The notes under the pieces: generated by a model | Told to the model about the DNA's origin: nothing | The model's input: only the letters and a program-made list of their open reading frames with translations | Database searches by the model: none | From: CAIUVD01 sp044338255 | GTDB lineage: Bacteria; Planctomycetota; UBA11346 | Assembly (NCBI GenBank): GCA_044338255.1 | Contig: JBIILZ010000012.1 | Coordinates: forward strand, 1-53,432 | Direction of reading: 5' to 3' | DNA length: 53,432 nucleotides | Part shown: one piece after another, positions 9,695-18,225 of the stretch | How positions within the stretch are numbered: the stretch's first letter is position 1 | How the letters are laid out: each line of letters opens with the position of its first letter | Translations under genes and position numbers: made by a program

Positions 9695-11659
9695 ATGGCC
9701 AAACGACCGGAAAAACCACCAGGCGACAAGCCAGCCGACAAGAGCGTTGATAAGAGCGCTGATAAGAGCGGTGATAAAAGTCCCGAACGCTCGACGACCG
9801 AGCGTCACGGGTCCGATCGGCTGACCAAGTCCGCGAGTCGCTCCGAGTCAGGTACCGACACCTATCACCGGCGTCGTAAATCGGTATTCAAAGGCATCCC
9901 CGTGGTGCCCGGCATCGCCATCGGCACAGTGCGCCTGAAGTTCCGCCAGACCCAGGTGCTTTCTGATCGGGTGCTCTCCGAAGATGAGGTGCCGCGTGAA
10001 TTCGAGCGCCTCAACGAGGCGATCCGGCTTTCGAAGGAACAGCTGCTGAGCGATCGCGCCAAGGTCGCCACCGAGATCGGCGAAGTCGAAGCGATGATCT
10101 TCGACGCGCACCTCGCGATCCTCGAGGATCCGGGTTTCCTGAAGAAGGTCCGTCAGCAGGTGACCAAGGATTTCAAACCGGTCGAGGTCGTGGTCGGCTC
10201 GACGGTGGAGAACTACTACCGCACCCTGTCGATGGTCAAAGACGAGCATATCCGCGAGCGCGCTGCGGATATTCGCGACGTTGGCCGGCGACTGCTGGAG
10301 AATCTGGCGAACATGCATCGCCCGGACGACTACCAGCCGAGTGCCGAGACCGGCAACGAGGATGACATCATTTTCGCCGCCGAACTGTTGCCCTCGGACC
10401 TCGTGACCTTGGAACGCCGTCACTGCCAGGCGGTAATCTGCGAGCTGGGCTCGGATCGCGGGCATGCGGCGGTGATGCTGCGCGCGATGAGCGTGCCGGC
10501 GGTGATGGGTGTGTCCGGTCTTGGCGACAGCCTGGTCGACGGCGACACGGTGATCGTCGACGGCTCGACCGGGCAGGTGCTGGTCAATCCCAAGCGCGAC
10601 GTCATCGAATCCTTCGAGAAGACCAAGGCCGAGTTTGAGGCCTATAAGACCGTCCTCCAGAGCGAGGTCGACCTTCCGGCGGTGACCACCGACGGTCATG
10701 AGATCCAGCTTCTGGCGAACGTCAGCAAACATTCCGAGATCGATCTCGCCAAACTCTACAACGTCGATGGCATCGGGCTCTATCGCAGCGAATTCCACCT
10801 CATGGTCGGGAGCAGCTTCCCCGACGAGGAGGAGCAGTACTGGATCTACCGCGAGGCGGTGCAGAAGATGGGCGGACAGCCGATCACCATTCGCACCATG
10901 GACCTGGGCTCGGACAAGAAGCTGCCTTACATCAAGATGAGCGATGAGGACACCCACGTCCTCGGTCGGCGCTCGATCCGCCTGATCTCGGATCTCGAGG
11001 AATACCAGCTCATCCAGTTACGCGCCATCCTGCGTGCCAGCGCGCACGGCAAGCTGCGCCTGATGTTCCCCTTCATCACCAGCCTCGAAGACATCCGTCT
11101 GGCCAAGCGCATGGTGCGCACCGCCCGTCGCGATCTCGAGCTGGCCGGCCACGCTTTCGATCCCGAGTTGCCGATCGGCATGATGGTTGAAGTCCCGGCG
11201 GCGGCTTTGTCGCTCGACAAGTACGTTCGCGAGGTCTCGTTCTTCTCGGTGGGGACCAACGACCTGACGCAGTACGTGTGCGCCGCTGATCGCAACCACC
11301 CGGACGTGGCGCCGTGGTACAAGGGCCACAATCCGGGGATGCTGCAGATCCTCAAGATCATCGTCGACACCTCCAATGCCCACAATGCCGATCTGACGGT
11401 CTGCGGTGAAATGGCCGGTGATCCGTTCTACACCTTGTTCCTGCTCGGCATCGGGGTCAAGAAGCTCTCGATGTCGGCACCGCAGGTGCCGCTGGTGAAA
11501 AAGATCATCCGCTCGGTGCATCTCACCGGGGCGCAGAATCTCGCGCGGCGGGCGCTGATGCTGACTTCCACGGGTCAGATCCGCGAAAGCTTCGCGACCT
11601 CGGTCGAGCAGATCCTCGGCCGCAACCTCGGCGGCTGGCGGCGCACTGAGGCCGAGTAA
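9695..11659 (+). CDS. ptsI: PTS enzyme I (phosphoenolpyruvate-protein phosphotransferase)
   Basis: Transfers phosphate from PEP to HPr, the entry step of the sugar phosphotransferase system, or of a regulatory variant of it. 654 aa. The enzyme I core starts at about residue 65 (FKGIPVVPGIAIG). The phospho-histidine is His257 in SDRGHAAVM. The PEP-binding barrel is complete (DGIGLYRSEFHLM, SVGTNDLTQYVCAADR), and the active-site cysteine is Cys570 in VCGEMAGDP. The odd part is a hydrophilic N-terminal extension of about 65 residues built on repeated DKS tetrapeptides, absent from ordinary enzyme I. No HPr or EII gene is nearby, so it may phosphorylate a regulatory partner rather than drive transport. 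Confidence 0.93.
   Translation: MAKRPEKPPGDKPADKSVDKSADKSGDKSPERSTTERHGSDRLTKSASRSESGTDTYHRRRKSVFKGIPVVPGIAIGTVRLKFRQTQVLSDRVLSEDEVPREFERLNEAIRLSKEQLLSDRAKVATEIGEVEAMIFDAHLAILEDPGFLKKVRQQVTKDFKPVEVVVGSTVENYYRTLSMVKDEHIRERAADIRDVGRRLLENLANMHRPDDYQPSAETGNEDDIIFAAELLPSDLVTLERRHCQAVICELGSDRGHAAVMLRAMSVPAVMGVSGLGDSLVDGDTVIVDGSTGQVLVNPKRDVIESFEKTKAEFEAYKTVLQSEVDLPAVTTDGHEIQLLANVSKHSEIDLAKLYNVDGIGLYRSEFHLMVGSSFPDEEEQYWIYREAVQKMGGQPITIRTMDLGSDKKLPYIKMSDEDTHVLGRRSIRLISDLEEYQLIQLRAILRASAHGKLRLMFPFITSLEDIRLAKRMVRTARRDLELAGHAFDPELPIGMMVEVPAAALSLDKYVREVSFFSVGTNDLTQYVCAADRNHPDVAPWYKGHNPGMLQILKIIVDTSNAHNADLTVCGEMAGDPFYTLFLLGIGVKKLSMSAPQVPLVKKIIRSVHLTGAQNLARRALMLTSTGQIRESFATSVEQILGRNLGGWRRTEAE
9732..9785 (+). 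repeat. 12-bp coding repeat (DKS motifs) in ptsI
   Basis: Four to five near-copies of a 12-bp unit (GATAAGAGCGCT and variants) encode the DKS-x tetrapeptides of the enzyme I extension. The unit is in frame, so copy number could vary without disrupting the gene. Confidence 0.7.
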
Positions 11660-11725
11660 TGCACCAGCAGGGGACGCCAACTCGAAACTTGTAAGTTGAA
11701 GCGGCGATCTTCAATCGCACCCGCT

Positions 11726-12892
11726 ATGACCGAGCCTCGCACTGCCGCCCTCGCGGCTTTCTTCAACGCCACCTTCGGCCAGAAACACGACCTCGGCGTG
11801 CGGGCTCCGGGGCGGGTCAATCTCATCGGTGAACACACCGATTATAATGATGGCTTCTGCCTGCCGATGGCCATCGAGCGCGATGTGCGGGTGCTGATCA
11901 GCAGACGTCAAGATCGCACCATCCGCGTCGCCTCGATGGAACAGGCCGGCATCGTCACCTTCGCCCTCTCGGCGGCCATCCCCAAGGCCACCGAGCGCGA
12001 TCAGCACTGGGCCGACTATGTCAAAGGCTGCGCCCAGGTGCTGCTGGCCGCCGGCGTGCCGCTGGTCGGTTGCGACCTCGCCCTGACTGGCGATGTGCCC
12101 TTGGGTTCGGGACTGAGCTCCAGTGCCGCCCTCGAAGTTGCGGTGATCCACGCGTTGCTGGCGGCGGCGGGTACGACCTTGTCGGGCGCAGAGATCGCAA
12201 CTCTTGGCCAACGCGCCGAAAATGCCTACGTCGGCACCAATTGCGGGATCCTCGATCAGCTGTCCTCGGCCTGCGGGGTGCTCGGTCAGCCGATGCTGAT
12301 GGACTGCCGGACGCTCGCCTTGACGCCGGCACCATTGCCGGCCGGGGTCGCGGTGGTCATCGCCGATACCGGCAAGCGCCGGGGCCTGGTGGACAGCGCG
12401 TACAATGAGCGCCGCCAGCAATGCGAGGCCGGCGCCCGGGCCCTTGGGGTCAGTCATCTGCGAGACGTCTCGTTGCATGGCCTGTGGCAGGCCGCGCAGG
12501 CCGGAAAATTGGATCCGCAGGCGTTGCGCCGATGCGAGCACGTGGTCGCCGAAAACGGAAGGACGCAGGCGGCTTTCGCCTGTTTGCAGTCCGGCGACGC
12601 GGTGGCTCTCGGTCAGCTCATGGATCAGAGCCATGCTGACCTGCGCGACAAATTCGAGGTCACCTGCGCCGAACTCGACACTATGGTGGCGATCGCTCGC
12701 AGCCTGCCGGGCTGCCTCGGCAGTCGCATGACCGGGGCGGGCTTCGGCGGCTGTACCGTAAGCTTGGTCAGCGACACCCAGGTGGCGGCGTTCGTGCCGG
12801 CGTTGACCGCTGCCTATCGCGCGCGCTTCGATCTGCCGGTGGCGGTCTATGTCACCAAACCCGCCGTCGGGGCGGGAGCATTGGCCTCGTGA
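11726..12892 (+). CDS. galK: Galactokinase
   Basis: Phosphorylates galactose at C1 in the Leloir pathway; 388 aa, the normal family length. It is a GHMP kinase with the galactokinase signature GRVNLIGEHTDYNDG (residues 29-43), the ATP loop PLGSGLSSSAALEVA, the catalytic aspartate in CGILDQLSSA (about Asp177) and the C-terminal motif SRMTGAGFGGCTVSL. ATG 11726 is preferred over the in-frame TTG at 11696 because the family begins just before the substrate loop. Its stop overlaps the next start (GTGA). No galT or galE is present in the window. Confidence 0.95.
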   Translation: MTEPRTAALAAFFNATFGQKHDLGVRAPGRVNLIGEHTDYNDGFCLPMAIERDVRVLISRRQDRTIRVASMEQAGIVTFALSAAIPKATERDQHWADYVKGCAQVLLAAGVPLVGCDLALTGDVPLGSGLSSSAALEVAVIHALLAAAGTTLSGAEIATLGQRAENAYVGTNCGILDQLSSACGVLGQPMLMDCRTLALTPAPLPAGVAVVIADTGKRRGLVDSAYNERRQQCEAGARALGVSHLRDVSLHGLWQAAQAGKLDPQALRRCEHVVAENGRTQAAFACLQSGDAVALGQLMDQSHADLRDKFEVTCAELDTMVAIARSLPGCLGSRMTGAGFGGCTVSLVSDTQVAAFVPALTAAYRARFDLPVAVYVTKPAVGAGALAS

Positions 12893-13344
12893 CCGCCTCG
12901 ACGGAGCCGACGGCGCCCTGGTACGCCCAGGGATTGCGTTTTTCGTGTACGCGGTGCGGCAACTGCTGCACCGGCGCGCCAGGATTCACCTGGGTCAGTG
13001 AGGACGAGATCGCGGCGCTGGCCAAACGGCTCCAGCTCAAGGATGCCGAGTTTCGTCGCGACTATACCCGTACGGTGTGGCGCCAGGGGCAGGCCCAGGT
13101 GTCGCTAACCGACCGTCGGGTGAGTCGCGGCAATCACGCTTGCGTCTTCTTCGTGACCGGAAAAGGCTGCAGCGTTTATGAGGACCGGCCGCGGCAATGC
13201 CGGACCTGGCCATTCTGGCGGCGCAATCTCGAAAGTCCGGCAGCGTGGGCGGAAGAGGCCAAGGAATGCCCGGGAATGAACCGTGGCGAGGTCCATCCGG
13301 CGACGACGATCGCCGTCATCGCTGCCGATGATGGCCTGCCGTGA
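12889..13344 (+). CDS. YkgJ-family cysteine-cluster protein
   Basis: A 151-aa protein with the cysteine pattern of the YkgJ / CxxCxxCC family: FSCTRCGNCCTG near residue 20, then CVFF, GCSVYEDRPRQCRTWPFW and ECPGM. These cysteines probably bind a metal or an Fe-S cluster. The molecular function of the family is unknown. Translation starts at a GTG that overlaps the galK stop codon by 4 bp, so it is translationally coupled to galactokinase, although no functional link is obvious. Confidence 0.85.
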   Translation: MTASTEPTAPWYAQGLRFSCTRCGNCCTGAPGFTWVSEDEIAALAKRLQLKDAEFRRDYTRTVWRQGQAQVSLTDRRVSRGNHACVFFVTGKGCSVYEDRPRQCRTWPFWRRNLESPAAWAEEAKECPGMNRGEVHPATTIAVIAADDGLP

Positions 13345-13415
13345 ATTTGACGAAATTGAATCAACCCGTGCAGACACTGGGGGTTGCGGGAATGCCCGGA
13401 TGACCCAATCGCCCT

Positions 13416-13444
13416 TTGACAGTCGGAACGGGATCATCTATGGT
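13416..13444 (+). promoter_or_regulatory. Candidate sigma70 promoter upstream of the pil operon
   Basis: TTGACA at 13416-13421 and TATGGT at 13439-13444 are separated by an ideal 17 bp. It is the best sigma70-like match I noticed in the window, and it reads toward pilN across a leader of about 250 bp that includes the 12-bp repeat array. Direct transcription evidence is lacking. Confidence 0.5.
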
Positions 13445-13541
13445 CCCCAAGCCAGAGGGCTGTCGCAGTGATCGCATTTCAATGTGATTCGATCGCTGAC
13501 CGTCGTTCCAAGGGTGTTTTGCTTTGCCGGCTCTTTGCTCA

Positions 13542-13625
13542 GCTCTTTGTTCCGCTCTTTGTTCCGCTCTTTGTTCCGCTCTTTGTTCCGCTCTTTGTTC
13601 CGCTCTTTGTTCTGCTCTTTGTCCT
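13542..13625 (+). repeat. 12-bp tandem repeat in the pil operon leader
   Basis: Seven head-to-tail units of GCTCTTTGTTCC, the first five perfect and the last two with one or two substitutions, followed by decayed copies to about 13660. The array lies between the candidate promoter and pilN. The surrounding interval 13345-13698 holds nothing else I can identify apart from that promoter. An open frame through the repeats (SLFR units) has no start context and is probably fortuitous. Confidence 0.9.
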
Positions 13626-13698
13626 GCTTTAGTTCCGCTTTAGTTTCGCTTTGCTGTTCTTCTAAGTCTGCTGCCGCTCACGACCGGGTAACCGCTTC

Positions 13699-14397
13699 AT
13701 GATCATCATTAACCTGCTGCCGCCCGAGATGCGCAAGAAACATGGGAATACAAATCCCATGATCTATCTACTCGCGGCCTGTTATATCGCAGCTCTCATT
13801 CCGGCAGGTACCTGGGCGTGGCTCAAGTACGACCGGCTTCCGCATGCGAAAGCGGTTCTCGAGGAAGCCAATGCCGATCTTGAGGTGCGGACTGCGGCGG
13901 CGGCACAGGTCGAAGCTTTGGAAGCGCAGATTGCCGAGTACCAGGCCCATCGCGATAAGATCGTCAATTTGCTGGCGCGGAAGATCTTCTGGGCACGTAC
14001 CATCGACGATTTTGCCAACCATCTCGATGGCCCCGGCGGTACGCCGTGGAAAGGCTTCGAGGTCTGCTGCACCGAGTTGAACATTCTGCCTTCCAGCGGG
14101 GGTTCGGTTGGCAAAGCCAAAGACGATCTGGTTACTTCCGGGGTCCGCGGCCGCTACAAGCTGGTCGGGATCGAAGCCGATAAGGCCGGTGATTATGTAC
14201 GCGATTTCTTTATCGGCACCGAAGCCAGCAAATTCTGGAGCGTCAACGGCTTCGTCGGCAAGCCGGAATTGAGCTATCGTGGTGATACGCCGGACTGGAA
14301 AAAAGGCATCGAGCGGGTCACGGTCGAGTTAACGATTGATTGGTCGCGCACCAAGCGCCTCGCCTCGGCGGCGAAGCCGGACAAGGGAGGCATGTAA
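13699..14397 (+). CDS. pilN: PilN-like type IV pilus assembly protein
   Basis: Predicted bitopic inner-membrane protein of the pilus or type II-like secretion alignment complex, 232 aa. It opens with IIINLLPPEMRKK, the hallmark cytoplasmic PilN motif that contacts PilM. One membrane helix follows (about residues 22-42, IYLLAACYIAALIPAGTWAW), then a coiled-coil stretch (about 52-95) and a periplasmic domain. It is the first gene of a four-gene operon. No pilM-like actin-fold gene precedes it, which is unusual because pilM normally heads the cluster. Confidence 0.8.
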   Translation: MIIINLLPPEMRKKHGNTNPMIYLLAACYIAALIPAGTWAWLKYDRLPHAKAVLEEANADLEVRTAAAAQVEALEAQIAEYQAHRDKIVNLLARKIFWARTIDDFANHLDGPGGTPWKGFEVCCTELNILPSSGGSVGKAKDDLVTSGVRGRYKLVGIEADKAGDYVRDFFIGTEASKFWSVNGFVGKPELSYRGDTPDWKKGIERVTVELTIDWSRTKRLASAAKPDKGGM

Positions 14398-14399
14398 CC

Positions 14400-15098
14400 A
14401 TGGCCGGTTCCAGTTTATCAGCCTTCACCGCGCGCTTCAAAGCTCTGCCGCGAAATCAGCAGCTTGGCCTGCTCTTTGGCATTCCGGCGGTAATCGCGCT
14501 GACGTCCGGCTATTACGGCTGGAAGGTGCTCGGCGAGCTCGGTTCCGATCCGACCATTCCCCCATCGCTGCGCCGTGAAAACATGGGTGTGTGGGCAGAG
14601 ATCACCCTCGTCCAGGGCCAGATCGAGGAAAAACAGAAGATCATCGATCGTAAGGCGCAGATCGAAGCCACGCTCAATGATCTCCAGGGCGACATCGTCG
14701 ACGCCGAGGAGCAGCTTCCACGGGCGGCTGAAAAGGCCCAGATGCGTGAGGTCATCGAGCGCCTGGCGCGCGAGATCCCGGCTGAACTGGGGATCGTGAA
14801 GATCAAATCGGTGCGCATCAACGAGGCGGCACCGCAATCCTCGGATAAACGAGGCGGCTTGAGCACGGTCACCTACCAGACGGAAGTCCAGGGCGACTTG
14901 AACGGTATCATCAAATATATCGACTCGATCGAGAAGAATACGCGCTTCATGGCGGTGAATCAGCTGTCGCTGCGTGGTGGCAACGTCGGACTCGAAAGCG
15001 CTGACGGAAAATCGAAAATCAAATTCGAGCCGCACACGGTGAAGATGGATATCGTCACCTACGTCTATACGACGGGCAGCAAAGCGAGGGCTCAATGA
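14400..15098 (+). CDS. pilO: PilO-like type IV pilus assembly protein
   Basis: 232-aa partner of PilN. The ATG at 14400 lies 2 bp after the pilN stop and is preceded by AAGGGAGG, which fixes the start. A single N-terminal membrane helix (about residues 21-40) is followed by a long coiled coil (about 58-120) and a ferredoxin-like periplasmic domain (VTYQTEVQGDLNGIIKYIDS), the usual PilO order. Its stop overlaps the next gene by 4 bp (ATGA). PilN and PilO normally dimerise and link the cytoplasmic ring to PilP/PilQ. Confidence 0.78.
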   Translation: MAGSSLSAFTARFKALPRNQQLGLLFGIPAVIALTSGYYGWKVLGELGSDPTIPPSLRRENMGVWAEITLVQGQIEEKQKIIDRKAQIEATLNDLQGDIVDAEEQLPRAAEKAQMREVIERLAREIPAELGIVKIKSVRINEAAPQSSDKRGGLSTVTYQTEVQGDLNGIIKYIDSIEKNTRFMAVNQLSLRGGNVGLESADGKSKIKFEPHTVKMDIVTYVYTTGSKARAQ

Positions 15099-15814
15099 TG
15101 CGCTATCTCGTGGTGCCGACGTTGTTGCTGGTGTGCGGTGCGAGCATCTTCGCCGCCGATGCGGTTGAAAAAAGCACCCCGCACAAGAACACCAAGAGCG
15201 CTGAGCTGCGTCAGCTTGATCAGGAAAAGGCGTGGGTTTTTGAGCCGGTGGTGGGTCGCATCGATCCGTTCGTGGATCGCGAGGCGACCTTGAAGATCGA
15301 AGCCGACATCCGTCTCCAGCAGGAGCAGGAATCAAAGCAGCTGGCGGGCATCAAGATCGATCCCAACGCCGACATCCTCGAATACGCCGCCGCCGAACAG
15401 ACGCACATCGAGACGTTGGTTGTCGCCAAAAAATACGAAGAGGCTATCCGCGTCGCCGAGCAGGCCTTGAAGCGCCTTGAGAAGCGCGCTGATCTGCCGG
15501 AGGTCCAGGCGGCCATGACCCGCATCTCCACGGCTCGCGATCAGGCCGACGATGCGCTGACGCGTGACGAGGCCCAGGCCCAGTTCGATGGCCTCGCGCT
15601 TAAGATCGAAGGCGTCCTGTGGTCTGAGACTGGCAATCGCCTGGCGATCATCGCCGGCGAACCCCGGGCCTTGGGCGTCAATGAGCGGATCAAGGACTGC
15701 GTCATCATCAATATCGACACCGATCGCGTCGATTTCCGTTTTCATTATAAACGCAAGCGCTTCGAGTTCCCCCGCTATGTCGGGGAGAACACGAAGGCGA
15801 CTGCGGCCAAATAA
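15095..15814 (+). CDS. pilP: PilP-like pilot/linker protein
   Basis: 239-aa exported protein with a signal peptide (MRYLVVPTLLLVCGASIFA); no lipobox cysteine is placed as in classical PilP. GRIDPFVD recalls the conserved DPF of PilP. The C-terminal 60 residues (EGVLWSETGNRLAIIAGE, then VIINIDTDRVDFRF) match the PilP/GspC homology-region beta fold that binds the secretin. The middle is helical and charged. Assignment is by fold pattern and by position between pilO and pilQ, so it is less certain than its neighbours. Confidence 0.65.
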   Translation: MMRYLVVPTLLLVCGASIFAADAVEKSTPHKNTKSAELRQLDQEKAWVFEPVVGRIDPFVDREATLKIEADIRLQQEQESKQLAGIKIDPNADILEYAAAEQTHIETLVVAKKYEEAIRVAEQALKRLEKRADLPEVQAAMTRISTARDQADDALTRDEAQAQFDGLALKIEGVLWSETGNRLAIIAGEPRALGVNERIKDCVIINIDTDRVDFRFHYKRKRFEFPRYVGENTKATAAK

Positions 15815-15843
15815 TTTCCCGTCCAACCATCCGGGTTCCGTCC

Positions 15844-17490
15844 ATGCGCCTGCGTACTCTTGTGATGTCCACTCTTGCCTTGGTGACCTTGGGGTCCTCA
15901 TTGGTCCATGCGGCTGATGCTTCGGCGGCACCTGCCGGGGCTCCCGGTGGCGACTCTATGTCGCAGCTCATTACCATCGAGACTAGCGATAAAGCGCTGG
16001 AAACGGTACTGCAATGGATCAGTCGCCGGGCCGGTGTGAATATCGTCTGCAACGAGGTCGATCAGCCGCGTGTGACCATGCGCCTGGTCAACGTCACCTG
16101 GCAGGAGGCTGTGCAGCAGGTTGCCGCCAAATACGATCTGGTGATCGAGAAATCCTCCGATCGTATCTGGAATCTCACCCGTCCGCCTAAGGTACGCATG
16201 GAATTCCAGGACGCGCGCCTCGGCGTGGTCCTCGAAGCTCTCGCCCGCCAGGCCAACGTTAACATCGTCTTTACCGACATCGATGCTGACAAGAAGATCA
16301 CCATGACCCTCAATGGGGTGCCATGGAAGGAAGCCCTTGATGTCATCGTCAAGGATGCCGGCCTCGCCTGGATCCAGCGTGAATACAACATCATCCAGAT
16401 CGTCACCCTCGACAAGCTGCAGAAGGATCTGGTGACACGGATCTATCCGCTGAACTACACCCAGGCAGTCGATATCGATAAAGCCATTGCCGGGCAGCTC
16501 GGCGAAGGCGGCAAATCAGTCGTCGATGCGCCGAGCAACAGCTTGGTGGTGACCGCGACCCCGCCGGCACTGGACGCCATCGCCAGGGTCATCCAATCTC
16601 TCGATGCCCGTACCCGTCAGGTGCAGATCGAAATGCGCTTCATCGAGTTCTCGAATTCGGATGTGCAGCGCGTCGGTTTCGATCCAGTGACCTTGGGCAT
16701 GGATGTCGCCAACTTCGGTCAGATCGGTAGCTCGTTCACGCCTTTCACTGCCACGCCCACGGCAACCCTGGGGGCGGCGCGGAACCTTGCCAATATCCCG
16801 ACCACCACCGGCAATATCAGCGGCGGGGCGACCTTCGAGGCGATCTCGACTTTGACCTCGACCGAGCTGCTGCAATCGCCCTCGGTGCTGACCTTGGATA
16901 ATCAGACCGCCGAGATCATCATCGGCCGTGAAATCCACTTCGCGGAAGAAACCGTGACCAACGATAACGGCGCAGTAGTTCGTTCATTGAAGGAAGCTCA
17001 GACGAGTCCGGTAAAAGACGGTATCAGGATCAAGGTCAAGCCGCATATCACTTCGGATGGATTCGTGTCGGTCGTCCTGGAAGCCATCAATGAGGAAGCG
17101 ACGCTCGAGACTTTCACCAATAAGGCAAATCCCAACGATGCGGCGGCCAGCGCCATCAAGTTGCCGCAGCTTACCCAGACCAAGGTCGTGACCACCATCA
17201 TGGTCCAAGATGGCAAGACCGGCGTCATCGGCGGCCTGCTGCGCAACCGTTCGGTCGACAAGGAGGCCCATGTGCCCTTGCTGGGCGACATCCCGATTCT
17301 CGGGTGGGCGTTCCGCAAGACCGAAACCACGCTCGAGAAGCGTAATCTGACCATTTTCATCACTCCCCGCATCATCCATGTCGAGGAGAGCAGCGAGTTC
17401 GAGCGCCGGCGCCAGGAGCTCAAGACCAAGCTTTCCGGCATCAAGCCCAAGGCTGCTGCCGAGACCACGCCCAAGACACTCGGCGAATAA
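15844..17490 (+). CDS. pilQ: Secretin of type IV pilus / type II secretion type
   Basis: 548-aa outer-membrane channel subunit. A signal peptide (to about residue 23) leads into two STN/N-type repeats (about 40-90 and 115-165: VLQWISRRAGVNIVCNEV and VLEALARQANVNIVFTDI). An N1-like segment follows (RIYPLNYTQAVDIDKAI), then the secretin beta barrel with QIEMRFIEFSNSD and the terminal VPLLGDIPILGWAFR...RNLTIFITPRII signature. It is shorter than proteobacterial PilQ because the AMIN domains are missing. It closes the pil operon and is followed by a terminator. Confidence 0.92.
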   Translation: MRLRTLVMSTLALVTLGSSLVHAADASAAPAGAPGGDSMSQLITIETSDKALETVLQWISRRAGVNIVCNEVDQPRVTMRLVNVTWQEAVQQVAAKYDLVIEKSSDRIWNLTRPPKVRMEFQDARLGVVLEALARQANVNIVFTDIDADKKITMTLNGVPWKEALDVIVKDAGLAWIQREYNIIQIVTLDKLQKDLVTRIYPLNYTQAVDIDKAIAGQLGEGGKSVVDAPSNSLVVTATPPALDAIARVIQSLDARTRQVQIEMRFIEFSNSDVQRVGFDPVTLGMDVANFGQIGSSFTPFTATPTATLGAARNLANIPTTTGNISGGATFEAISTLTSTELLQSPSVLTLDNQTAEIIIGREIHFAEETVTNDNGAVVRSLKEAQTSPVKDGIRIKVKPHITSDGFVSVVLEAINEEATLETFTNKANPNDAAASAIKLPQLTQTKVVTTIMVQDGKTGVIGGLLRNRSVDKEAHVPLLGDIPILGWAFRKTETTLEKRNLTIFITPRIIHVEESSEFERRRQELKTKLSGIKPKAAAETTPKTLGE

Positions 17491-17513
17491 CCCCTCTGTG
17501 GACGCTCATGAAC

Positions 17514-17538
17514 ACCCCGGGAGATCCCCGGGGTTTTT
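17514..17538 (+). terminator. Rho-independent terminator of the pil operon
   Basis: ACCCCGGG, loop AGATC, CCCGGGGT followed directly by TTTTT, 24 bp past the secretin stop. The T run is on the plus strand, so it serves pilQ rather than the convergent sigma-factor gene. Confidence 0.85.
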
Positions 17539-17541
17539 CAT

Positions 17542-18174
17542 TTAGGAGGCATCGGAGTCGAATTCCAGCCCACGTTCGGCAATGGCGCGCTGGAGGACCG
17601 TCTTGCCTTTGGCGACGCGCCGCTGGCAGGTTGCCAAGGACAGTCCGTGGTGCTGCGCTAGCTCGCGAAGGGCGGTGCCATCCACGAGATGGGCGGCGAG
17701 CAGGGCGGGAATCTCCGGCTCCAGGGTGCCATCGTTGGCCCAGCCGCGCAGATCGGCCCAGGCGGCAGCCAGGACCGCGGCTTGCCAGGCCTGGTCGACC
17801 GCCTCGGGATCGGCGGATTCATCCGCCGCGGCCAGCCGGTGATCGTCATGAGCCTGTTCCCGGTGCTGCTGCCGCCAGCGGCTGCGGAAGGCGTTACGTG
17901 CCTGGTTCAGGGCGACGGTGGCGAGAAAATAACGGAATTTCCCTCTGCTGCGCGGGCTCGCCGTCGCCAGCAGCTCGGGATGTTCGAGGAGGTGGACCAG
18001 GACCTCCTGGACTACATCCTCGAGTTCGTGACGGTTTTCAGCGGGAAAACGCAGGCGCAGATAACGCGCCAGGCAATCGACATAACGCTCGACGAGTTCG
18101 TTGGTGGCATTGCCGATGGCGGCTTGGCCGACCAGGCTCCAGCGCGTGGGTGGAAAGGGGATGGCGCCGGTCAT
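17542..18174 (-). CDS. ECF-type RNA polymerase sigma factor
   Basis: 210-aa sigma factor. FPPTRWSLV at the N-terminus is typical of the ECF groups expanded in Planctomycetes and Verrucomicrobia. Region 2 is at about residues 25-95 (HELEDVVQEVLVHLLEHP), and a region 4 helix-turn-helix lies at about 160-200 (GTALRELAQHHGLSLATCQRR). No anti-sigma gene is adjacent, so regulation is not evident. It converges on the pil operon with only 51 bp between stops and is divergent from the NtrC-type regulator. Confidence 0.85.
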   Translation of the reverse strand: MTGAIPFPPTRWSLVGQAAIGNATNELVERYVDCLARYLRLRFPAENRHELEDVVQEVLVHLLEHPELLATASPRSRGKFRYFLATVALNQARNAFRSRWRQQHREQAHDDHRLAAADESADPEAVDQAWQAAVLAAAWADLRGWANDGTLEPEIPALLAAHLVDGTALRELAQHHGLSLATCQRRVAKGKTVLQRAIAERGLEFDSDAS

Positions 18175-18225
18175 GACGAGAGCCTCGCCGCTCGAGCCTG
18201 GAGTCCACTGCCGATAGGCTGTAGG

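Noticed and set aside
6595..9741. 1048-codon open frame antisense to alaS
   Set aside because: High GC makes long antisense frames common. The translation has no recognisable domain, and the plus strand encodes an unmistakable alanyl-tRNA synthetase.
13484..13702. 72-codon frame across the 12-bp repeat (SLFR units)
   Set aside because: No plausible ribosome-binding site, the content is repeat-driven, and it runs into pilN.
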